DNA of 9,097 nt, taken from positions 1 to 9,097 of the forward strand of contig JBJXGP010000218.1 of assembly GCA_046160425.1 (NCBI GenBank), read 5' to 3'. Shown here piece by piece: positions 1 through 4,921 of the stretch. The notes under the pieces are model-generated. The model ran no database searches. It was not told the origin of the DNA and was given only the letters and a program-made list of their open reading frames with translations. Source of the stretch: JAQCEJ01 sp046160425. GTDB taxonomy: Bacteria; Planctomycetota; Planctomycetia; Planctomycetales; Planctomycetaceae. How positions within the stretch are numbered: position 1 is the first letter of the stretch; the number at the start of each line of letters is the position of its first letter. Both the position numbers and the translations under genes were made by a program.

Positions 1-4
1 AAAA

Positions 5-27
5 CACGGGTGGACAAGCCACCCGTG
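5..27. repeat. Hairpin, 9-bp perfect stem
   Basis: CACGGGTGG (5-13) is the exact reverse complement of CCACCCGTG (19-27), with the 5-nt loop ACAAG. The core CGGGTGG-N5-CCACCCG recurs in the hairpin at 170-190, so it probably belongs to a dispersed hairpin family. No T-tract follows, so it is not a typical intrinsic terminator, although it could end transcription of a gene lying left of the window. Confidence 0.7.
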
Positions 28-169
28 GCACACGAAGGATCGCCGGACCGATATCTCGCAAGCCATCAACGGGTATTGATCCAGTATTCTCACCCGACTT
101 CAATCCGTCAACAGATAGACTATCAACTGTGGCATGAATATTCCATGAATTTGCGTTCAGATCCCCGAG

Positions 170-190
170 CCGGGTGGTTTATCCACCCGG
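170..190. repeat. Hairpin, 8-bp perfect stem, same core as 5-27
   Basis: CCGGGTGG (170-177) pairs with CCACCCGG (183-190) across the 5-nt loop TTTAT. Stem core and loop length match the hairpin at 5-27 while the loop sequence differs. This is what would be expected of a repeat family under selection for the stem. It lies about 120 bp upstream of the amidohydrolase start. Confidence 0.7.
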
Positions 191-311
191 TCTTCTCCAG
201 GCGTCATCTCGTGACGCTCGCATCACGCTGGACTTCCCCCCGGCGATGATTCATCATGTCTTCTGCCAATGCGTGTCGTCACATCATCCTCGGCGAAAGC
301 GACTCTCAACG

Positions 312-1157
312 ATGATCATCGATGTCCATAGCCATGCGTGGGAATATCCGCTGCACTTCGGCGACGACTTTCGCGAACAGGCGAAGCGGGCCAAGGCCGG
401 GGTCGAACTCGATCTCACCGTTCGCTACGAAGACTACCGCAAGACCTCGGTCGACGACGTCATCACCATCGTCTTCGGGGGAAAAGCGAAACTCAGCGGC
501 ATCTGGGTCGATGACGATTATGTCGCGCGGTACGTGAACGCGCACCCCGACAAACTGATCGGGTTTCTGTCGGTCGATCCCACGCAGCCGAACTGGATCG
601 ACGAGTTGCATTACGGCCATCAGGAGTTGAAGCTCAAGGGGATCAAGCTCCTCTCGATGTACGCCGGGTTTCGACCCGACGATCGCCTGCTCGATCCGTT
701 GTGGCAGTACGCGACGAAGCATCGCTTGCCGGTGCTGCTGCACACGGGGACGACGTTCATCGCGCAGGCTCCGCTCGAATGCACGCTCCCCCGGCATCTC
801 GACGTCGTCGCCACGCGTTTTCCAGAGGTGAAGATCATCATGGCCCACATCGGGCACCCGTATGAAGGGGAAGCGGTCGTGACGGCGAGGAAGCACCCCA
901 ACGTCTACATGGACATCAGCGCCCTGCATTACCGCCCGTTTCAGTTTTATCACAGCCTGATGCTGGTCCAGGAATACGGCATCTGGGACAAACTCCTGTT
1001 CGGAACCGACTACCCCTTCACCACCATCAACGCCACTCTCGCCGGTCTCCGTTCGATGAACGACATGCTCAAAGGGACGGCGTTACCCCGATTGAACGAA
1101 GAGGCGATTGAAAAGATGATCTATCGGGATACGCTGGGGGTGCTCGGTTTGAAATGA
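312..1157 (+). CDS. Metal-dependent amidohydrolase, amidohydrolase-2 family
   Basis: Predicted cytosolic 281-residue TIM-barrel hydrolase or decarboxylase of the amidohydrolase-2 family, which includes ACMSD-like decarboxylases and 2-pyrone-4,6-dicarboxylate lactonase-type enzymes. The metal-binding set is complete. The N-terminal HxH is DVHSH (His6, His8), the strand-5 histidine is His144 in LLHTG, the strand-6 histidine is His179 in MAHIGHP, and the strand-8 aspartate is Asp233 in LFGTDYP. The length is typical of the family. The ATG at 312 was chosen because HxH then falls at residues 6-8, as is usual, and the upstream in-frame residues look random. The preceding ribosome-binding site is weak. 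The kelch gene follows after 55 bp on the same strand, suggesting co-transcription. The substrate cannot be told from sequence, since family members act on many aromatic, lactone and amide compounds. Confidence 0.93.
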   Translation: MIIDVHSHAWEYPLHFGDDFREQAKRAKAGVELDLTVRYEDYRKTSVDDVITIVFGGKAKLSGIWVDDDYVARYVNAHPDKLIGFLSVDPTQPNWIDELHYGHQELKLKGIKLLSMYAGFRPDDRLLDPLWQYATKHRLPVLLHTGTTFIAQAPLECTLPRHLDVVATRFPEVKIIMAHIGHPYEGEAVVTARKHPNVYMDISALHYRPFQFYHSLMLVQEYGIWDKLLFGTDYPFTTINATLAGLRSMNDMLKGTALPRLNEEAIEKMIYRDTLGVLGLK

Positions 1158-1200
1158 GATGATCATAACCGCTGGTTCAATGATATGCCCAATGAATAAA

Positions 1201-1216
1201 GGAGACCTCACCATGA
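1201..1216 (+). promoter_or_regulatory. Ribosome-binding site fixing the kelch gene start
   Basis: AAAGGAG (last four bases 1201-1204) lies 8 nt before the ATG at 1213. In-frame ATGs at 1159, 1180 and 1192 lack such a site. Starting at 1213 also puts a clean signal peptide at the very N-terminus. Confidence 0.75.
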
Positions 1217-2511
1217 ATCACAATCCTGTATTCCTTCTCCTTTCGGTCGTGATATCGTTCGGTGTGATCGCGACTCGTCCACTCCCAGCCGCCGAACCTT
1301 CAACTACATCGACGGAATGGCGCAACGACGAGATCAATCTGGAAATCGTGCGGAAGCTCAATCGCGCATACACGCGGACGCCGTTCAGCCGTGAGTTTGA
1401 AGGGGTCCTGGACGATTGCCCCTACGCATTCGAATGGACCATCGGCCCGAATGTTCCCGTCGCCTGGAAAGGGGGAGTCGCCGGCGTCATCGACAAGCAG
1501 ATCATCCTCGCCGGCGGTATGTGGATGCCCGAGCGAGCCAATTTCACGTATGCGTATGACATCGAGACCGAAACGTACATCGAGCTGCCCCCTCCGCCGA
1601 TCACTCCGCAATATACTCAAGGAGTCTGCGACGGGCGGTCGTTGTATATTGTCGGCGGCCGCGGGTCGGCGTCGCGCGTCTTGAAATTAAGCCGCAACGA
1701 AAATCAAGAATGGGTCTGGAGCGATCTCGCGCCGCTCCCCGATGCCGAAGGCCCCGGACGCTGGCTTGCCACCGCCGCCATCGATCCCGGCCAATGGCTC
1801 TATCTCGTCGCGGGAACTCCCACCGGGGCTGCAAGCGAAGTCGGCGACAAGCCGCAGTTGATCGATTATCGCTTGCGGCTCGATGACCCCGCTGCGCGAT
1901 GGGAGGCGATGGCCCCCTATCCCGGCGGACCGCGATCTCTCGTGCAAGGGACCGTCGTCGCCGGCAAACTGTATGTCTTCGGCGGTTCGTTGAATGACCC
2001 CGAAATGAGAAGCATTCATCTGGAACTAGCGAAAGAATTCGGACTGCGCGCCCCGAACAACGGCGTCCCCAACTTCCGCGATGCCTATCGCTACGATCCC
2101 CAAACGAACGCATGGGGCCTGATCAAGAACTCCCCCTTCCCCATCGTCGCCGGGTCGGCGGTCGCAGTCGATGACCAGCACATTCTGTTAATGGGCTCCG
2201 CCGACTACCCGACGTTTCGCATGGGAAAATGTCTCGAACAGGTCGGGATCAAAGTCAAAGGGAACGAGTCGAACATCCATTGGCGCGGCTACGGCGACCG
2301 GATTCTGTGCTATCACATCGATGACGATAACTATTCCCACGTCGGCGTCATGCCCTACGGCGTGGCCACGTCGCATTGGGTGCTGCACGATCAAAAAGTG
2401 TACAGCTTCGGCGGCGAGCCCTCCCACGGATTCAATTCCAATACCGAAAACGTCTTGCAGATCGGGACGATCAAAGCGATGACTTCCGGTGGCACGAACA
2501 GTGGTCGATAA
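1213..2511 (+). CDS. Exported kelch-repeat beta-propeller protein
   Basis: A 432-residue protein beginning with a Sec signal peptide: a short polar start, a hydrophobic core at about residues 5-20, and probable cleavage after PAA near residue 27. The mature part is a kelch or galactose-oxidase-like beta-propeller. Blade motifs with the usual hydrophobic strand ending in a glycine pair, or a variant of it, occur near residues 101 (ILAGG), 148 (YIVGG), 199 (YLVAG), 257 (YVFGG), 326 (LLMGS) and 400 (YSFGG). This fits six blades. Sialic acid mutarotases (NanM type) share this six-kelch plan, but no catalytic signature lets me assign that role, so a sugar-binding or sugar-isomerising periplasmic protein is only a suggestion. 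It sits 55 bp after the amidohydrolase, probably in the same operon. Confidence 0.88.
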   Translation: MNHNPVFLLLSVVISFGVIATRPLPAAEPSTTSTEWRNDEINLEIVRKLNRAYTRTPFSREFEGVLDDCPYAFEWTIGPNVPVAWKGGVAGVIDKQIILAGGMWMPERANFTYAYDIETETYIELPPPPITPQYTQGVCDGRSLYIVGGRGSASRVLKLSRNENQEWVWSDLAPLPDAEGPGRWLATAAIDPGQWLYLVAGTPTGAASEVGDKPQLIDYRLRLDDPAARWEAMAPYPGGPRSLVQGTVVAGKLYVFGGSLNDPEMRSIHLELAKEFGLRAPNNGVPNFRDAYRYDPQTNAWGLIKNSPFPIVAGSAVAVDDQHILLMGSADYPTFRMGKCLEQVGIKVKGNESNIHWRGYGDRILCYHIDDDNYSHVGVMPYGVATSHWVLHDQKVYSFGGEPSHGFNSNTENVLQIGTIKAMTSGGTNSGR

Positions 2512-2601
2512 CGGATTTCGAACCAGGTAATCAATATGGATTTGCGAGTGATTGGTCATGGCAGAGATACGATTTCGCCAAGGTTATCCGACAAGATCGA
2601 T

Positions 2602-2700
2602 CCTCACACGAAGTCACGAAGACACAAAGGAAAAAGTATTGATATCTCGTTGCGATATTTTGTCTTGCCTTACTTTGTGACTTCGTGGCTTTGTGTGAGA
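2602..2700. repeat. Imperfect inverted repeat, 28-nt arms
   Basis: The left arm (2602-2629) and the reverse complement of the right arm (2673-2700) agree at 24 of 28 positions by eye. The arms are built on CACGAAG / CACAAAG units. Within the loop, ATATC (2642-2646) and GATAT (2654-2658) can pair further. Dispersed repeats of this CACGAAG/CACAAAG kind are, as I recall, common between genes in planctomycetes and some other bacteria. It could act as a folded RNA 3' end for the kelch transcript, but no T-tract is present. Confidence 0.8.
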
Positions 2701-2713
2701 TCATTCCGAGATA

Positions 2714-2742
2714 TTGACGTCGTTGTCGCAATCACAATACCT
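2714..2742 (+). promoter_or_regulatory. Possible sigma-70-type promoter for the 2771 gene
   Basis: TTGACG (2714-2719) matches the -35 consensus at five of six positions. A poor -10 candidate, AATACC at 2736-2741, follows after 16 nt. The position, about 30 bp ahead of the TTG start and just past the inverted repeat, is sensible. The weak -10 keeps confidence low. Confidence 0.3.
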
Positions 2743-2770
2743 GTAGGACTCCCTCGAAAGGACAATCCCC

Positions 2771-3550
2771 TTGAACGCCATCGATTTCTCGCGGTCGTTT
2801 CTGACGTTTCGCATCGATGCGGTGAAGAAGCCGCCGCAGACGGTGACGCATAAGCTGGTCGTGACGCTGAATAATGCCCGCATTCCGCTTGAATCGCGCT
2901 GCGTCGTCACCGAAAGAGCGACCGGCATCGTGCAGACCTTCGTGCATGGGGCGAGTTGCAAGACCGAGCGGGTCGGCGTCGAGCGCGACATCTGGACCGA
3001 ACCGAACGCCGACTTCATTCCGATCTTCTCGGAGGATCGCTACCTGACGATCAAAACCTACGCGCGGTTCGGCATGGGAGTTCCCCTCTATCCTCCCGGC
3101 AGCGGGATTCAACCCGATCGCCACTTGGGACGGATCGACGATACATTCGACAGCGTCCGCATCGATTGCCTCGAGCGCGCGGGAGAGGTACTCTCGTCGC
3201 CGCAGGAGATCATCCACGCCGTCCTCGCCAACGAGGTGCTGGTGGCGCAGACCGAACTCGAGAACGATCGCTATCACGCCGTCATCGAATACCCCGTGAA
3301 AACGATCAACGCCAGCGAACGGGAATGGGTCTATCAGACCGACACCGGCCCCACAATCTTCCCCGATCTGACGGGCGACCCGGCGACGCTGCTCGATCGA
3401 TTGCAACTCGCCTACTCCGCCTTCAACGCCCCCGGCTGGATCGAATTCCTCGTCCGCACCCCGACCCCCATCGGCGAAGGCCTCAGCGTCTATCATTATT
3501 CGCAGTCGGTGCATTGCGCGGCGAAGAACCGTGTGATCCGGCTGCGTTGA
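2771..3550 (+). CDS. Unrecognised cytosolic protein, TTG start
   Basis: A 259-residue protein that I do not recognise. It has no signal peptide or membrane segment and reads as a mixed alpha/beta soluble protein. Visible landmarks are a Pro/Gly-rich turn at about 103-113 (GVPLYPPGSG), an acidic stretch DDTFDS near 123-128, and a C-terminal basic end (RVIRLR). The TTG at 2771 was chosen because AAAGGA (2757-2762) stands 8 nt before it, and the residues after it fit the same strong G/C third-position bias as the rest of the frame. An antisense open frame over the same interval has the Asp/Gly/Arg/His-rich look of a shadow. The gene may be alone in its transcript, since the kelch gene ends 259 bp earlier beyond an inverted repeat. 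A G-rich tract follows the stop at once. Confidence 0.75.
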   Translation: MNAIDFSRSFLTFRIDAVKKPPQTVTHKLVVTLNNARIPLESRCVVTERATGIVQTFVHGASCKTERVGVERDIWTEPNADFIPIFSEDRYLTIKTYARFGMGVPLYPPGSGIQPDRHLGRIDDTFDSVRIDCLERAGEVLSSPQEIIHAVLANEVLVAQTELENDRYHAVIEYPVKTINASEREWVYQTDTGPTIFPDLTGDPATLLDRLQLAYSAFNAPGWIEFLVRTPTPIGEGLSVYHYSQSVHCAAKNRVIRLR

Positions 3551-3554
3551 TGGA

Positions 3555-3578
3555 AGAGTGGGAGAGGGGGGGAGTGGG
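3555..3578 (+). other. G-quadruplex-capable tract just after a stop codon
   Basis: G-runs at 3560-3562, 3566-3572 (long enough for two triplets) and 3576-3578, separated by 1-3 nt, satisfy the four-tract G3-N1-7 pattern on the coding strand. The 18-mer AGAGTGGGAGAGGGGGGG (3555-3572) recurs exactly at 8608-8625, also just after a stop codon. Confidence 0.6.
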
Positions 3579-3665
3579 AGACTAAGAATCGGTTAGCCGC
3601 GACGCGCAGGGTTTCCGCAGCGGAGCGCGTTTTCAACCGGGTGGCATCGCGATTCGCCCGGAAAC

Positions 3666-3781
3666 AGATTTTCGTTGCGGGTCTGTTTTCTGCCGGGTAG
3701 AATGGTCGGTGATCACTTCGACAAACTGCGTTGCAAATTTGCTGAATCATTCTATGGCAATTCCGTGGCCTAATACTTGTT
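3666..3781 (+). repeat. Diverged direct repeat, copy A, ahead of orphan gene 1
   Basis: The first 41 nt (3666-3706) match 4375-4415 at 39 of 41 positions. Weaker but continuous similarity then runs to GTT at 3779-3781. Aligned by eye the two copies agree at roughly 86 of 117 columns. Similarity stops at GTT, just before the ribosome-binding region of the gene at 3805. Copy A contains the palindrome GCAAATTTGC but lacks the long paired stem of copy B. Confidence 0.75.
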
Positions 3782-3787
3782 CGTCGT

Positions 3788-3807
3788 AGGAGGTAGTACA
3801 AGCCGTG
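3788..3807 (+). promoter_or_regulatory. Strong ribosome-binding site with GTG start
   Basis: AGGAGGT (3788-3794) is a near-perfect Shine-Dalgarno sequence 10 nt before the GTG at 3805. It is the strongest such site in the window, and it fixes the start of the orphan gene. Confidence 0.75.
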
Positions 3808-4281
3808 AATCGCATCGAGGCAATACAGGCCAAGAGTAAGTTCGTCCCGGAGCCACACCTCATCATCACCGTGGACGGTATGCCGCTAGACGAATTGCTG
3901 GATACTGCTTCCCCTGACTCGAACCTCTCTGGGTTGGTATCGTCGCTGCTCGGATGGTTCCACAACGATGAGGACGGCGATATTCCGTGGCAACGCATCT
4001 TGCCAGAGGTCGGCTGCACCGGCTATGCCCCAGTCCTAATCTGCCCTGATGACCTGGATTACAGTTGCAGTGTGGTCATGGTGGAAGTGGTCGCCGAGCC
4101 GGACTTGATTCGCTGGGATCGGTTAGGGTTCGACGCCACTCGCAATGGAGCGGTCGGGTCGTGCATCCGTTGGTTGTCAGGGCTGGGACCGTACCGCTTT
4201 AGCCGCGCGGACTATCAACGGTGTCTGGCAGCATTCAGGCCATCAGACGCCGAACCAGTCGCTGCACCTAACCTCCGTTAA
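3805..4281 (+). CDS. Orphan hypothetical protein, 158 aa, first gene of cassette-like region
   Basis: A soluble protein of 158 residues with no signal peptide or membrane span. It starts at a GTG preceded by a near-consensus Shine-Dalgarno sequence. Visible features are an acidic loop at about 53-59 (HNDEDGD), a hydrophobic strand with cysteine followed by PDDLDYSC (81-88), a strand VVMVEVV, the conserved-looking segment IRWDRLGFD (102-110), and five cysteines at 71, 80, 88, 120 and 140. I do not recognise the family. The size, isolation and style of the protein recall immunity proteins of toxin systems, but this is only an impression and no toxin gene is next to it. It lies between two copies of a diverged direct repeat and has no functional link to the flanking metabolic genes, so it may have arrived by transfer. 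Confidence 0.75.
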   Translation: MNRIEAIQAKSKFVPEPHLIITVDGMPLDELLDTASPDSNLSGLVSSLLGWFHNDEDGDIPWQRILPEVGCTGYAPVLICPDDLDYSCSVVMVEVVAEPDLIRWDRLGFDATRNGAVGSCIRWLSGLGPYRFSRADYQRCLAAFRPSDAEPVAAPNLR

Positions 4282-4291
4282 ATAGCGGGTA

Positions 4292-4326
4292 GCCCGGACA
4301 GCTCCGTGTCCGGGTCGCGCAGCGAC
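4292..4326 (+). terminator. Tandem hairpins after orphan gene 1, candidate terminator
   Basis: CCCGGACA (4293-4300) pairs with TGTCCGGG (4307-4314) over a 6-nt loop, starting 12 nt after the stop codon. A second small stem, GTCGC (4314-4318) with GCGAC (4322-4326), follows immediately. There is no T-tract, so termination is not assured, and the hairpin may instead be a dispersed intergenic repeat. Confidence 0.45.
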
Positions 4327-4374
4327 AAGAGGTCTTCTCCATCATAAACCGAAGCGCGAGCGAGAGGCTTGTGT

Positions 4375-4491
4375 AGATTTTCGTTGTGAGTCTGTTTTCT
4401 GCCGGGTAGAATGGTTCGTCATAACGACGGCATACCCGGCTGCAAAAAGTGCGGAACGATTTTATTGCCTTTTGGTAGTCGAATACCTGTT
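4375..4491 (+). repeat. Diverged direct repeat, copy B, ahead of orphan gene 2
   Basis: This is the partner of 3666-3781; see that entry for the comparison. It ends at GTT (4489-4491), the first bases of GTTAGGC (4489-4495), after which the two copies no longer resemble each other. In this copy GCCGGGTA (4401-4408) pairs exactly with TACCCGGC (4433-4440). An inner TCGT/ACGA pair and outer TCGTT/AACGA and T-rich/A-rich pairings extend it into a long interrupted hairpin. Confidence 0.75.
4401..4440. other. Extended hairpin inside repeat copy B
   Basis: The 8-bp perfect arms GCCGGGTA and TACCCGGC enclose 24 nt that contain a second stem, TCGT-CATA-ACGA. Copy A keeps the left arm (3692-3699) but has lost the right, so the pairing is not conserved between the copies. 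Confidence 0.65.
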
Positions 4492-4507
4492 AGGCCCCCG
4501 GAGAGAG

Positions 4508-4921
4508 ATGTTTATGGTCCTGAGATGGTTTTTCGCAGTGCTTGCTGTAATGGGCGGCTTCTTTGTTGCAGGTATATCGGGGGGCATAGCGGCAGATCTT
4601 GTCGGGTTCTGGGCTGTTCCCGGCGCTGGATTCAGCGCAGCATTCGCAGTTGTCATCCTGACTTATCTTACTGTGCCAAACTACAAGTTCTTGAGCGCCT
4701 GTGTTGCCCTCGTCATTGGCGCCATTGCTGCGTGGCCGATCCTTGAGCCTTCCTTTTTCCCGGAGAGCTACGGTGAGCGTGGCGCTTATCAACCAACTCA
4801 TCTGCCAATCATCATCACCTATGCAGGTGGCATTCTTGGCCTCCTCACCGCCGTTGCTTCAACTCTTCCAGCGTCTGGCGATAAATCGCGAGAATCGCCT
4901 CGCGGGTTTGTTCGTCGTTGA
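4508..4921 (+). CDS. Orphan small membrane protein, probably altered C-terminus
   Basis: A predicted inner-membrane protein of 137 residues with four hydrophobic segments, at about residues 4-25, 32-54, 58-78 and 97-116. A polar loop at about 79-96 includes PESYGERGAYQPTH. The family is not recognised. GGAGAG (4500-4505) stands close to the ATG at 4508. A second in-frame ATG at 4514 is about 10 nt past the GGAG and is an equally good start. From 4845 on, the last 25 or so codons are antisense to the end of the convergent metallohydrolase gene. The tail after the fourth helix is therefore unlikely to be native, and the gene may have been cut or fused when the region was inserted. Its base composition is lower in GC than the metabolic genes. 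It lies 12-16 nt after the GTTAGGC at the end of repeat copy B. Confidence 0.65.
   Translation: MFMVLRWFFAVLAVMGGFFVAGISGGIAADLVGFWAVPGAGFSAAFAVVILTYLTVPNYKFLSACVALVIGAIAAWPILEPSFFPESYGERGAYQPTHLPIIITYAGGILGLLTAVASTLPASGDKSRESPRGFVRR

Larger units (their letters stand above)
1..311. other. Intergenic region with two hairpins and no convincing gene
   Basis: This stretch is AT-richer than the genes around it. The open frames that cross it have no plausible ribosome-binding site and no recognisable protein content. It contains two related hairpins, annotated separately, and a small palindrome, GAATATTC, at 136-143. The frame of the downstream amidohydrolase is open back to an ATG at 174, but the residues encoded before 312 look like non-coding sequence. 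I therefore treat the region as 5' flanking DNA and presumably the promoter region of that gene, although no clear sigma-70 promoter was found. Confidence 0.6.
2512..2770. other. Intergenic region with a large inverted repeat
   Basis: This is non-coding sequence between the kelch gene and the TTG-start gene. It contains the 2602-2700 inverted repeat and, near the right end, a possible promoter. The open frames across it span both arms of the repeat and are not credible genes. Confidence 0.6.

Noticed and set aside
10..249. 79-codon open frame at the left edge
   Set aside because: It contains both hairpins, has no ribosome-binding site and does not look like a protein.
306..953. 215-codon minus-strand open frame opposite the amidohydrolase
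   Set aside because: The plus strand encodes complete metal-binding motifs; the minus frame is a shadow.
1159..1212. Upstream ATG at 1159 as the start of the kelch protein
   Set aside because: It would add 18 residues ahead of a clean signal peptide and lacks a ribosome-binding site; 1213 has both.
2536..2853. 105-codon open frame through the inverted repeat
   Set aside because: It spans both repeat arms and overlaps the start of the 2771 gene in another frame.
2732..3514. 260-codon minus-strand open frame opposite the 2771 gene
   Set aside because: The plus strand has the better third-position bias and a ribosome-binding site. The minus translation is low-complexity in Gly, Asp and Arg.
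4266..4495. A canonical integron attC site between ACCTAAC and GTTAGGC
   Set aside because: About 230 bp is too long, and the bases next to the core sites do not pair as L boxes should. I keep only the looser cassette-like interpretation.
3551..4844. An insertion sequence or prophage fragment
   Set aside because: There is no transposase, integrase or phage gene, and no terminal inverted repeats at the borders.
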